A DNA stretch of 64,000 nucleotides from Alisma plantago-aquatica (Eukaryota > Streptophyta > Magnoliopsida > Alismatales > Alismataceae): contig OY856410.1 of assembly GCA_963693085.1 (NCBI GenBank), forward strand, positions 891,139,835-891,203,834, read 5' to 3'. Below the pieces are notes generated by a model. The model saw nothing but the letters and a program-made list of their open reading frames with translations. It was not told the DNA's origin and ran no database searches. How positions within the stretch are numbered: the first letter of the stretch is position 1; the number at the start of each line of letters is the position of its first letter. This document shows, in pieces, positions 13,336-25,313 of this stretch. The translations under genes and the position numbers were made by a program.

Positions 13336-13968
13336 GTTATTTATATTGTTCTAGGGCTATGCTTATCTCACATGCATGCAGGTTGATGATGATATGTGCT
13401 TTGTTTCCCACCATGGTAGTGGATGTTTATATTGATAGAACATTCTTATTATTTGTTGGTTATGACAAGTATCCCTTTTGTTATGATCTTTTCCCTTGAT
13501 ACCCGATTGGGTGGTCCTTATCTCTTGCATGGGAAGCCTTTTATTTTGATGTCCCTTAATCTTTATAAATTGCTCAATTTGCATTTTAGTATGCGCATAC
13601 CAGCCTTTGCTGATGTCTCCTGTTGTTTCTCTTTTGCTAGGGTATGCTTCGAACCCTAGGTGGAGGACATGGATGGCTTGACATGTGGACCCAAAATTAG
13701 ATTGTAAAGTTAAAGCTTGGAGACAAATCTTGAGGTGGTTTAGATTTCCTCTACATGGATCCATATGATGTAAGTTTGTAACCCTTTGTTTTATAATTGA
13801 ATATAGTCATGATTTTATTCCGCTTCTATACTTTGGTCTTTTGATTACCAGTATATAATGATTTGAAAATTTTACACCCACTCCAAGATACCTTGAAGGT
13901 ATGTTTGGACTGAAGGTTTTGTTATTCAAATTTTTAGTAGAGAAGTGGTTTCACTTCATTACAGTCAC

Positions 13969-16262
13969 TATCATCAACACATAGACCATAGATTGTTGGA
14001 ACACAAGAAGCAGTAGATAACGTGCATACAAGGCATGCACAAGAAAGAGTCAATTTCTCAAGGCATGAACAAGCTAGAGAGTACTGCAACACATTAGTAG
14101 AAAATAGATGACATATATAGCTGAATAAAATCCAATGTCCAAAGTAGAAAATTAACAAAAAGACTCCAAGATGAATAGAAGTATCAAAAAGAATGAAGCT
14201 CCATAATAACTCACCAAAACTACCATCATCATCTCATTATATAACTTCTATCATAGTAGAAAATGTCACAGTCTTGAGTGTGATGGGTCACTGTTGTAGA
14301 AGAAGTGGGAAAGGAACATACAAGTAGTCAACATGCAAATAGAGAACAGACAGTAGATAGTGCAAACTCACAAAATAGCATGTAAAATATACTAATTATA
14401 GCATAAGTGGCAAGAATGACATAGTTAGATAGAAAAAAACAATAGATAGAACAAGTGAAGTAAATGACTTGATAGCAGTAGTAATCATTCAACAATTAGC
14501 ACAAATGTAGTAGATGATATGATAGAACCAGTAATTATTAACAATTACCACAAGTGAAGTATATAACTTCATAGAAGTAGTAGAACATGATGAAGAATAA
14601 TTTTCTCACGTTATTCATAAGATAGGCAATTTTTTTAGCAGCACATGGATCCATATTGCAGCAAAAATAACAGCCCTTAGCAGCTAAAATTAGCATGAAG
14701 ATCCATAGAACAACAAAGCTAAACACTTATTCTTCTCTCCTTCATCTCATCTCTTCCCTATACTTATCATAACTATTTCCCCCCTCATGGCAACCATAAA
14801 AAGAGTCGGGAAGTGGTTGGGGTGGAAAGTCAAAAACAATGGTAGAGGTAAGGGCTATGTAAGCAAGTATGTGGAGGAGGTAACTAACAACTTGGGTCAT
14901 CGTGCAACATGACCCAGTTACATAGATTTGAATAGAAAAATAAATGGATATTTTACTACCCAAAAAGAAGATTTGTTCAGCCCTTGGTCCAACAAATCTC
15001 AGGGTGCATGGTCAGAGCCCGTGCAAAAGAAAACAAAATAGGTCCAAAATAACAGGGGTCTGATTATCATTAGGTTCAATATGTATATGGGGGTAGTACA
15101 AGTAATGAGGAGGTTAGAAAAAGGTATACATGGTCGGAAAGGATAGGGGTTAAAGAATAAGCCACATATAAAATCGTTGGAAAAAGAAAGATAAGTGTTC
15201 TTGGTAAGGATAAAGAAAGGATTTTCCATGTATAGAAACATTCACCATATGATAGAATCATTATCGACATTGTAGCACAACAATATATAGAATGAGTAGC
15301 TGTTGACACACCATGCCAGTGAAGGAGCATATAGTGTTTATGCCTACAAGAAGTCATCACCTACAAGAAGTCAGTGACATGTCATGTCTTGAGACAACAT
15401 GTTGCGTCTGTTGATAGAACACAGGGAAAAATCATGACAAAACATAGGTGATAGGTTATTTTCGTTAGGCAACACACTGTATCTTGTAGCAGGTCAGTTG
15501 CCCACTGAAAGCAGGCAACACATTGTGTATTCGAGAGACACCATATTAGTTTGACGAATATTGAGATTGAATGCAAGTGGCACGTCGTATCATTTAGGCT
15601 AAACATTGTTTCAAACAACAACCAACACGCGGTGTTACAAATAGAAACATTATGTCATCATGTAGATTTTGCAACGAAGTCATGAATGAAGAAGAACTTT
15701 GCCTATACGTTGTGTCAGGAAGAGAACATGTTGTGTTAGTAGCGAACATGTTGTGTTATCAGTGAATAATAGTAGATAACCCCTGAGATGGTAGCAAAAG
15801 ATGGATTAGTCCTTTTGGATCTTCAACACAACAATATAGGAGTGATATGTCCCTAATATAAGTGGCAAAAGGATATCACTATCCAAGATTTGGGATTAGA
15901 TCTCAATAGAAGAATGGATGACAAAAGTGGTGTAGATCTATAGAGATATAGATGATGGCAGTGTAGATCGACAACATAGTAGATGAAGATGGAAAATAGG
16001 ATGGATATGGCACTCTATTATCAAGAAGTATGTATGGAGGCATGGAGTTCCTTATAGATCTAGAAGTTGTAACTTCAAAGTTGATTCTTTTGTTGTTGAA
16101 GATGGAGATGCATCATGAAGATGACTCTAAGAAGAAGCGAGGATAGAAAATCCCTGGGGATATCCAAGCAACACCCAGTGGCAGTAGCCTCCCGCAAGGG
16201 AAGATTTCTATCCTTTATTTTTCTCTCTCTTTTTTTGGGTTGGCATTGGTACAAGAAAGCCT
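13969..16262 (-). other. Non-coding internal region of X
   Basis: No reading frame is supported. From about 15380 to 15780 there are many degenerate copies of a motif of the type AACATGTTGTGTT, the clearest pair being at 15724-15758 with about 20-bp spacing. Poly-purine-rich and AT-rich stretches fill the rest. Confidence 0.4.
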
Positions 16263-16463
16263 ACTCTGATACCATGTGGAAAAAATATGGTGGGGAAATC
16301 CCCTTACATGTAGTTTTTCTTACTGATAGAAGGAAGCCCCCTCTCCTGTTTATAGGATAAGGGAAAGCATATAGACTCAAGACAAACCCTAATGGGCCGA
16401 TACACAATTGGACCCATATTACAAATACACTAAACAAATTAAGTAAATGGAGTCTACGTAATT
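16263..16463 (-). repeat. Primer-binding site and 5' LTR of X
   Basis: Minus-strand primer site TGGTATCAGAGT at 16263-16274, then a short LTR of about 190 bp starting at 16275. The end near 16460-16463 is placed only by alignment to the left copy. A minus-strand TATA-like sequence (CCTATAAACAGG) lies at about 16346-16356, as expected for an LTR promoter. Confidence 0.5.
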
Positions 16464-16784
16464 AACCTACCTAAATCTGCCACTAAAAGAAAAGAAAAAA
16501 ACAAGTTGATTTAGGTCTAATATGGTTCATTCATTTACGAACCCTACACCTATTATCTTATTGGTGAAATAAAAGTTTATGAATGGGGAATAAAGGTCAT
16601 GAGGAAAATTTCATATTTATAACTTATAAAGTTTTCCTTTTCTTACCTTATAAAGTTTTGCTATTTTAGAAAATACAATTTTTCCCTTCCATGTAAATAG
16701 TTTTCATTTTTATCTTGTCACTTGAACTTTTTAGTGAGAACTCAAGTTGATAAAATTTCTATCCTAGACACACCTTAGGGAATG
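16464..16784. other. AT-rich spacer between X and solo LTR C
   Basis: About 320 bp with no gene or recognised repeat, ending with the GAATG target copy of element C at 16780-16784. It would be continuous with 53213 onward before C inserted. Confidence 0.5.
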
Positions 16785-17354
16785 TGTAAGGCCCATGACC
16801 TTGTTTTTGGGGCTAACCCCACTTCTTTGGCCTAAGAGCATGCTTAGAATCCTAATCTATACCCTTGAGACATTTTATAATCATAAGAGGCACCTTTGTT
16901 TCAATTTGAGATCTTTTGGATAATGTTTGTGCTTTGTATGCTAGTTTTGGACCAAATTGCAAATTACCCAAAGTGGAGGGTCAACATGCAATTTGTCACT
17001 TATAGAGTGTTCCTTTCATGCCTTTACATCATCTTGAGGAGAGAGAGAAAAGGTGGACACTTTGGATAGACCTTGTCTTGATGATATGAACTCATGCGGT
17101 GATTAGGGCTTTCTAGGGTTTCCTTGTACCCATGCATGGATGAGCTTGTAGCAACCATGAGTGGAGTGTTGCGACCACAACACATCACCCTAGAGAGTTT
17201 TGTTGTGACCTAGAATGGTTTATATTGAAGATTGGGTCGCTAGGGTTCCATATATGTAGGCTTTGTGAGTGTTGCGACCACATGCATGAAGGGTGAACAA
17301 AGTGTAGCGACCACTACACTTAACCTAGTGTTGCGACCGCAACACAAGGGTGAG

Positions 17355-19064
17355 TGTAATGACCCTGACCTGGGTTATGAGTTAACCCTATTTGTTTTGG
17401 ATAAGTAAGTTTCTTATAACTTTAATATAATCCTCTAAGGTGTTTTGTTATCATGTGACACACTTATGTTCCAAGTTTGGTCCTGATTGAATGTTGATTG
17501 AACAATGTTCCTTTGTTTTGGACCAAAGTGCAATTTACCCAAGTTGAGGGGTTATATTGAAAAATGTCACATGTTTATCATGCCTCGTGTGTTTTATCAT
17601 CATTATAGAGAGAATTATGCAAGGTGGTGGCTTGTGGAAAGCCCAAATTCCAAGTTTGAACTTGTTTGAACAATGTTGGTACCTTGTGCACCAATTTTGG
17701 TACAAATTGTAATTTACCCAAAATGTGGGGTTGATATGCCAATTACTACCTCTAGAGTGTCCCTACTCCCTCCTAGTATCATGTAGAGGAGATATAAAGA
17801 ATGAGACACCATGTTTGATTCCATTATGAATGATGGTTATCTTGGTGATGAAATGACCAAGAAAAGGGTTGAATATGAAAGCTTAACTTGAGTTGTATCA
17901 AGTTGAAAAGCTTATAGATGAGTTCCTATCAGCCAAGGAGCCATATGAGGAGCCTCATATCGTTTTGTGAACTCTTTTCAAAGGCCATGTCATGCAAAGC
18001 ACCTCAAGGAGGCTGTGTCGGGTTACAACTTCCTTAGTAAAGTTGTGACGAATTGTGCATAAAGTGATGAAATAATTGATATATCTTAATCAAAGGGATA
18101 TGTAATGGATGAATCTTTATCCCTAGATCACCCTCAACTATTTTTCATGTCAAGATAAATGTAGATTCATGCATGTACACATGTCATCCATGCATGGACA
18201 CGTGGCACCTACTAGCTCAAATTGATGACACCTCATTTTTACCATCCTTCATGAGCAACAAGTATATATACCCCTAGTTTCATCCCTTAGTGCAATTTTG
18301 CGACCCTTACCACCATCCTACCCTAAGGTATCATGCATAGATCTCTTGTATCGTGCAGGAGAGATGTGGTATCATGCATGGGCTTTGGGTATCACCCATA
18401 GCAAGTTTATATCGCCCAAGTAGGGTGATATCGACCAAGAAAGGTGATATCGGCCATAGTGAAGTGTTTTTGGTCCCAAGTGAGGAGGATATTAGCCGCA
18501 AGTGGTGGCATATCGTGCAAGGTATGTGAGGTATCATTCAAAGGTTCTAGAGAAAGAAGGATCCCAATACTTAACCCTAAGGTGAGGCCATGATCATCTT
18601 CAACCTTGGATTGAAGTATTATTTTAGGGTTTTGATCTTCTTTTCTTTTCTTCTTCACCAATTGCTTATCCATGGTGATTCCTTGTATATGAAGGAGTTG
18701 TGAACAAGCCTTGGACTTTTTATAATTCATCTTCAACCTTAGTAATGTGGAGATTTGGATCTTGGATCTTTGAAGTTGTTCTTAAGGCATGTTATATAAC
18801 TTGAACTCAACCATGTTATTATTCATCACCTAAATTGCTATACTTAATGATCTACTTTTAATTCTAAAATTTTATGAAATAGTTGATGATATTATGAGTT
18901 TTGGTAGTTTCTTAGACCTTTTTCCATGAACTTTAATAGTTAGAACTAAGGTCTAGAGCTAGAATATGATGGTATCACTTTATAAAAGTGATATCGGGTG
19001 CAAGCACACAAGAAAGCACCTCTAACCCGATATGATGATGCACCTACTTCACTAAAATAATATG
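17355..19064 (+). repeat. 5' LTR of B, left portion
   Basis: First ~1.7 kb of the LTR, ending at the ATATG target of A. Contains a TATATATA promoter-like element at 18263-18270 and a downstream cluster of TATCATGCA / GATATCGGCC motifs. Confidence 0.88.
18263..18270 (+). promoter_or_regulatory. Probable TATA box, B 5' LTR
   Basis: GTATATATACCCC, conserved in the B 3' LTR (39245-39252) and, on the minus strand, in both A LTRs (22346-22353, 31372-31379). Conservation across two related families supports it as the LTR core promoter. Confidence 0.55.
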
Positions 19065-22000
19065 TGTGACGATCCGACCACAAATCAAATCATCACTAGT
19101 AAATAATTGCAAAATTACTATAAACAACGGATTAACAAAAATCACTAAAAATTAAAACCATTTGCAAGGAGTTCCATTTCCAGAAAACTCTTAAGAAGAG
19201 AACCAAAGTACTGCATACATTAAGGTTCACATTGTTCACACCATGTACCATCTCATCTCGAGGGATATATACAACAGTGGCTTTACCAAACTATACACGA
19301 GCAACATAAAACCTCGAGGCATACAAGCCAAAATCTCAGATCGATCACAAAACCACTAAGTACTGACTCCAAGGACCTGAGAGTACAGAGACGACACATA
19401 GGACTCATATCTACATGACACGACATACAGTAACTCAACCTGAGATGTTATTGTTGCTCCCGATGTTGTTGTCCTCCCTCTGATGTATAGTTCCTACCTC
19501 CTCGTCCGCGTCCACCTAAAAAGTTGGGTTCCACGGGGGTGAGACAATTGTAATTGTCCCAGCGAGAGATATAACTCTCCGCCGACCATATTATTATCAT
19601 AGTTAAATAGTATAAAATTGAGCAGAGGATTCATTTACATTAATTAACAAGATTCAAACACTGCTTAAGCAGAATAGAGCAATATCATCTTTTGAAGCAT
19701 TGCAGTTATATATGATAAAACAGTAAATCATCTATTCATTTTAATAAGGAATATGAAGAACATGTGTAACATTTATCCATTTAGGATACATTAAGTAATG
19801 CAACATCAACCAATGATTTCCATTTTTCATCCTTAAGCAAATATGCTACACGGCTGATTTACATTTTTCAATCACACTTATACCCTGAGGAGATGAGGTA
19901 TACCGCTCATACTCCAACCGACCATTGTGAAGTCAAAATCGGTACCATACAAAATCAATGGAAGAGCCGGCTTCCAAGACCTCTACCGTCTCGGTCAGTG
20001 CGAGACCACAAGCAGGACCATGTCAACTGCTTACATAGCTTTCCAGGGTATACTGGCAACTTCTCTATAGAGCTACAGCGGTGGATGCACTCCTTCAGCA
20101 TCGAGAGATTTAATGTTTATCTCACATCGATCCAGCATAAATCATCATCGGGAGATTCGTGATACATCCATCCCATCATCTATAATGAAGGATTGAGAGA
20201 TTTAATGTTTATCTCACATCAATTCCTCCATTAGGGTGTATGGATATTTTCGCCCATCACCCCCGCATATTCAAAAATATGCGATCTCCAAGAGATCACG
20301 TGGGAAAACCTATTTCACCATCACCAGCTGCTGACGATGATGGATCTATGGTCAGGGCTCTACATATAAGATTCCACTTTATTAATTAAGTGCATTACCA
20401 TATTCTTTTAGCATCAGTCAAGTTTTCAAACATTTATTATGACAAATGCTACAAAGAAAGATGTAATACATGTATCAAGTACTTTTCAAACCTTTAAAAC
20501 ATATATAACATTTAGGATCTCAATCCCTTATTTCATTACTGGTAATTCTCATCCCTTGACATTATCATCATCATGATTACCAAATATGGGTATTCAAACC
20601 CTTAGTTCATCACAGAACACAGTTACCACTTACTAGGTAACTAATACCCCTGGGTCATCTGACCAAGGTATACATGATACTTGTTACACAAGCATCTCAC
20701 ATGGCTCACAAGGCCCATTAAATATCTTTATCAAATAAACATCATAGCTCATAGCTGGCTATGCTCATCATCTCATGATACCTGCATGGTTAGTATACAT
20801 GATAACAACCATCTTAATTACATATCAACACCATGCAAAACAAGGGTAACACCACTATTCCCTTATTAGGGTTAGGGTTTCCCATTCTTTATTGATTAGG
20901 GTTTCAAGATCACATTATCAAGGATCAAACCCTAATTCATACTTTACACATATTAGAAACATTAATAAATGCACATTACATGTTTTGTTCACAAGTATGA
21001 GTTTCTCTCTCATCCTCTCTAGGATGTTGATCACTTCACACTTTATTAAGTTGGCTCAAACTTTCCTTCAAGGTACATTAGCCTACTTAATCATTAATCA
21101 TTAAACTCCATACTACTCAATGTATGACTTGATATAAAACACTCCATGTGTTTCTCCATCAAGTATATTGCAATTTAAGGTACTTCCACACCATATCATT
21201 TTAGAAGTGTATGACTACTTACTTAGCCCATATCGGGTTAAAGGTGTGTGGTTGAGTGCTTGACCTCTTCAAACCTTCATGGCCACGACCTTCCCTTCAT
21301 CATGGGTTAAGTGACAGGCTAGAAAACTGTTTAAACCACTATCAACCCAAAGTACAAACCAATGCACACCACTATCGATTTCCAAGTAACTAGAGCTACT
21401 TTTCCATATCGGGATGAAGGTGTGTGCATGTGTGCTTTTGCATGATACTAATGATGTCATCATTATCAACCTCAAGATCCTTGTTCTTACTATTCTAAGT
21501 CATGGACCACAGTCCCATGAAGCTTTTATAACTCAAAGGTTCAGCAATTATTCAAGAGAAAACGAATTGCAAGTAGTTCAACAAGTATGGCAAAATTGAA
21601 GGTACATAATAATATAATTGGGTTCAAGTTATATAACCCGCCTTAAGAACAACTTCAAAGCTCCAAGCTCCAGCTCCAAAGCTCCACGTTCCTAAGGTTG
21701 AAGATGAACTTCACAACTCCTCTATATGCAAATAATCACCATGGATAAGAAATTGGTGAAGAAGAAAAGAAAAGAAGATCAAAACCCTAAATTCATGCTT
21801 CAATCCAATGTTGAAGATGATCATTGCCTCACCTTAGGGTTAAGTTTTGAGTTCCTTAGCTCCTTGGCCGACACCCCACCACTCTTGGGTGATATGAACT
21901 TCCTCTTGGCCGACACAACCTTGCTTGTGGCCGATACCCCCTCACTTGTGGCCAAAATCACTTCAATTGGCCGATATCAACTTGCCATGGACAATATCAA

Positions 22001-23266
22001 CATGGTATGGCTGATACACTTGTTATGGCCGATACCCAAGGCCTATGCATGATACCCTTGTGCCCTTGCACTATATGCCAACCCTCTTGCACGATATGGC
22101 ACTCACTTGCAAGATATGGCACTCACTTGCACAATATGGCACTCAACTTTTCACCCTATTGGCCGATATCACCTTATATGGCCAATTTCACCTACTTGGA
22201 CGATATGCTTTTGCTATGGGAAATATCCAAGGGCCTATGCATGATATGCTTACTCTCCTGCACGATACAAGAGCCCCATGCACGATACCACAAGGTAGGA
22301 GGGTGGTAAGGGTCGAACAATTTCACTTAAGGGTGAAACTAGGGGTATATATACTTGTTGCACATGAAGAAAGGTAAAAATGAGGTGTCAACATTTTGAG
22401 CTAGTAGGTGCCACGTGTCCATGCATGGGTGACACGTGTACATGGATGCATAAGCATTTATCTTGACATGCAAAACAGTTGAGGATCATTTGGAGATAAA
22501 GATTCAACCATTACATATCCTTTTGAATAAAATATATTAATTAATTCATCACTTTATGCACAACCCATCACAATTTTGCTGAGGAAGTTGCAAACTGACA
22601 CAACTCACCTCCTTGAGGTGCTTTGCACGATATGGCCTTTGCCAAAAGTTCATAGAACGATATGGGACACCTCCTTGGGCTCCATGGCCGATAGGCACTC
22701 ATATATAAGCTTTTCAACTTGATACAACTCAAGTTAAGCTTTCAAATTCAGCCCTTTTCCTTGGTCATTTCATCACCAAGATTACCATCATTCACAAATG
22801 ATTCAAACATGGTGTCTAATTCATTCTCTCTCCTCTACATGATTCTATGAGGGAGTAAGGACACTCTAGAGGTGGTAATTTGCATATTAACCCCACGTTT
22901 TGGGTAAATTACAATTTGTACCAAAATTGGTGCACAATGCACTAACATTATTCAAACAAGCTACAACTTGGAATTTAGGCTTTCCACAAGCCATACTTTA
23001 ACATCATTCTCTCTCTTATGATGTTAGAACACATGAGGTACATTCAACATGTGACATTTTGCAATATAGCCCCTCATCTTGGGTAAATTGCACTTTATGC
23101 CCAAACTATCATATAATGCACAAACAGTTTGCAAATAAGCTCAAACTTGAAATTTAAACTCTAAAAGAGACTTAATTACTTTTCAAAAGATTAAAACAAA
23201 TTTGTAAACAACTTACTTAATAAAAACCTCTAGGGTTAGGCCATAACCCAGGTCAGGGATGTTACA
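19065..23266 (-). repeat. 3' LTR of A (left-hand copy)
   Basis: 4202 bp. Contains the TATA-like element at 22346-22353 (minus), a GAGATTTAATGTTTATCTCAC direct repeat (20105-20128 and 20196-20219), and the cluster of GATATGG/GATACC motifs at 21880-22290. Confidence 0.9.
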
Positions 23267-23267
23267 A

Positions 23268-23303
23268 CTATCAACCCCTAACAAGGATTTCGTCCCCGAA
23301 ATC
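23268..23303 (-). other. 3' untranslated end and polypurine tract of A
   Basis: On the minus strand: AGATTTCGGGGACGAAATCC, TTGTTAGGGGTTGATAG, then the LTR. The GGGGACGAA block recurs before the 3' LTR of B (38300-38310) and, as GAGGACGAA, in L. Confidence 0.75.
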
Positions 23304-23711
23304 TCAAGAGAAAAGAGAAGGGTACTTCCTCCTCATCTCTTCCTCTAGCTCCCATGTGGCTTCTTCAATGCCATGGTGATGCCATAGAACTTTCACAAGA
23401 ACTATATATTTCTTTTTCAACTTCTTGATTCTTCTATCAAGAATCATCATTGGACCTTCCACATAGGATATATCCTCGTTTAATTCTACCTCTACAGGTT
23501 GCAACACCAACTTTGTATCAGGATGACATTTTCTCAGCATAGATATGTGGAACACTGGATGTAGTTTATATAGCTCAGGTGGCAACTCCAACCTATAAGC
23601 TACCTTTCCGATCCGTGCTATCACTGGATAAGGTCCCATAAATCTAGGAGCTAATTTACCCTTTTTCCCAAATCTGAGAACACCTTTCCAAGGAGGAACT
23701 TTAAGATACAC
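23304..23711 (-). pseudogene. Integrase GPY/F region and chromodomain (element A)
   Basis: 135 codons, the C-terminus of pol. First the GPF/Y module: KLAPRFMGPYPVIARIGKVAYRLELP and LHPVFHISMLRK. Then the chromodomain, from about residue 82 to the end: DRRIKKLKKKYIVLVKVLWHHH, then EEATWELEEEMRRKYPSLF, matching the Tekay/Del type that ends in a tryptophan-rich ATWE motif. Such chromodomains are thought to guide integration toward chromatin marks. The frame ends at 23304-23306, about 40 bp before the 3' LTR, the normal place. No internal stop in this segment. Confidence 0.9.
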
Positions 23712-24188
23712 CCTGTCACCAACTTGGAATTCTAAGGGTCAACGACGCTTGTCAGCATAAGACTTCTGTCTATCCTGGGCGGCTTTCAACTGTTATTGTA
23801 TTACTTTAATCTTCTCAGTTGTCTGTTGTACTAACTCATGACCCAAAAGTTGGTATTCCCCTGTTTCATACCAGCATAACGGAGATCTACACCGTCTACC
23901 ATATAAAGCTTCATATGGTGCCATATCAATACTAGTCTAGTAACTGTTATTGTAGGCAAACTCTATTAAGCTCAAGTGTATGTCCCAACTTCATACAAAC
24001 TGAAGAACACATGCTCTAAGAAAATCTTCCAAAGTTAGTATAGTTCTTTCGGATTGCCCATCTGTCTGAGGGTGGAAAGTTGTGCTAAACTTCAATTGAG
24101 TACCCAAGGCTTTATGTAGTCGTTCCCAAAAATGACTTGTAAACTGAGGACCTCTATCAGATACAATTGTAGCTGGAACCCCGTATAA
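23712..24188 (-). pseudogene. Integrase core, C-terminal half (element A)
   Basis: Same frame, with stops at 23991-23993 (TGA), 23937-23939 (TAG), 23793-23795 (TAA) and 23739-23741 (TGA). Still readable: VSDRGPQFTSHFW (second catalytic Asp), HPQTDGQSERT (catalytic Glu), APYEALYGRRCRSPLCW (GPY/F-type downstream segment) and ELVQQTTEKI. With the preceding segment, all three D,D,E residues are present but never on one open frame. Confidence 0.85.
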
Positions 24189-25088
24189 TCACACTATCTC
24201 ATCTATATAGATCTGTGCAAGTTTCTCAACAGTATAAGTTGTTTTGACAGGAAGAAAATGTGCTGACTTAGTCAACCTATCAACTATCACCCAAATGGAA
24301 TCATGACCTTTGGCTATTCTGGGTAAACCAACCACAAAGTCCATGGTCACGTGATCCCATTTCCACTGTGGTATAGGTAAAGGTTGCATTGTTCCTGTGG
24401 GCTTCTGATGTTCAGCTTTAACCTGCTGACACACTAGACACCGCAAAACAAACTCAGCTACATCTTTCTTCAAACCAGGCCACCAATACATATCTTTTAC
24501 GTTATGATACATTTTGGTACTCCCTGGATGCATTGCATACATGGAAGAATGAGCTTCCTCCATGACTAGCTTCCTCAAGTCATTGGCATTAGGTACTACC
24601 ATCCTACCATGGTAACAGACTACCTCATCCTCTGACTCATGAAACCCATCCCGTTTCTCACTGCCATACTCTGAACTGATCTGCTGAATCACAGTATCAC
24701 CCTGTTGTGCCTCTTTGATCTGTTGTTTCATAGTAGGCTTCACTTGCATCTCAGCTAATAGTCCAGCTAACAAAGATACTTTAAGATGTACATTGTTTTG
24801 CCTCAACGAGATAAGCATGTCTCGTTTAAAGCACACTAAAGTGTTCAACTGTGCTTTATCTATGGTTGGTGATGATGATTTTCTACTTAGTGCATCTGCC
24901 ACTACATTAGCTTTTCCTGGATGATAATCAATTGTACAATCGTAGTCCTTGATTAACTCCATCCAGCGGCATTGTCTCATATTCAACTCGTGTTGTGAGA
25001 AGATATACTTTAAGTTCTTATGGTCTGTGAAAATATGGAATGTTTCTCCATAGAGATAATGTCTCCAGATCTTCAACGCGTGAACCAC
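24189..25088 (-). pseudogene. RNase H C-terminus and integrase N-terminal half (element A)
   Basis: 299 codons in the RT frame. RNase H part: [11 protein letters not shown] and [17 protein letters not shown]. Then a spacer, the HHCC zinc-binding domain of integrase ([30 protein letters not shown]) and the start of the catalytic core: [13 protein letters not shown] with the first catalytic Asp, then [14 protein letters not shown]. Ends at TGA 24189-24191, before the second catalytic Asp. Internal ATG at 25088 is not a natural start. Integrase inserts the cDNA. Confidence 0.88.
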
Positions 25089-25313
25089 TGCAGCTAATTC
25101 TAGATCATGTGTCAGTTAATTCTCCTCGTGTTTCTTAAGTTGTCGGGAAGCAAAAGAAACTATGTGATTACTCTGCATCAGCACACATCCTAGACCATTC
25201 TTGGAGGCATCACAGAAAACAATGTATCCCTTTCCCTGCTCAGGTAAAGTTAACACAGGTGAACTGGTCAACCTTTCTTTCAACAACTGGAAAGAATGCT
25301 GACACTTGTCATT
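25089..25313 (-). pseudogene. RNase H, N-terminal part (element A)
   Basis: Same frame as RT. Reads through [14 protein letters not shown], the first catalytic Asp region of gypsy RNase H, and [13 protein letters not shown] at 25116-25118 breaks it just before the [10 protein letters not shown] segment. RNase H removes the RNA template during reverse transcription. Confidence 0.82.

Larger units (their letters stand above)
6421..13963 (+). mobile_element. Element L: LARD-type gypsy derivative with 3.43-kb LTRs
   Basis: Two LTRs (6421-9853 and 10529-13963) start TGTAACATACC and end TTTACA or ATTACA, and are flanked by a perfect 5-bp duplication GTCAC (6416-6420 and 13964-13968). The 675-bp internal part has a primer site TGGTATCAGAGC (9857-9868) right after the 5' LTR. 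At its 3' end it has TTTCGAGGACGAAATCC plus a purine tract AAGGAGTGGAG (10515-10525). The GAGGACGAA block just before the tract is the usual 3' end of Ty3/gypsy pol in Del/Tekay-like elements. Everything else between has been lost, so the element would depend on enzymes supplied in trans. Confidence 0.88.
10529..13963 (+). repeat. 3' LTR of element L
   Basis: 3435 bp, same ends and internal order as the 5' copy. It keeps an intact TATA-like CTATAAATAG at 11709-11718, the shortened CT tract near 12170-12181 and the GGATGTGTGATTCC repeats at 13138-13335. Confidence 0.88.
6107..16463 (-). mobile_element. Copia-like LTR element X, non-autonomous, interrupted
   Basis: Minus-strand element defined by its two functional ends. 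At the left, an LTR tail ending TATAACA (6142) is followed by CTCCCCTCAAG (6143-6153), the complement of the GAGGGGAG polypurine tract typical of Ty1/copia. At the right, ACTCTGATACCA (16263-16274) is the complement of an initiator-tRNA-Met primer site, directly followed by an LTR starting TGTGG (16275). Internal DNA is 6143-6415 plus 13969-16274, about 2.6 kb once element L is removed. No gag, RT or integrase could be read in it. The 3' LTR is cut by the Helitron. No target duplication can be checked because the left end is missing. Confidence 0.6.

Noticed and set aside
16115..16360. 81-codon open frame across the primer site of X
   Set aside because: Runs over the minus-strand primer site into the LTR and has no known domain.
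20866..20880. Telomere-like TTAGGGTTAGGGTTT
   Set aside because: Only two units inside an A LTR and repeated in the other LTR; a chance or LTR motif, not a telomeric tract.
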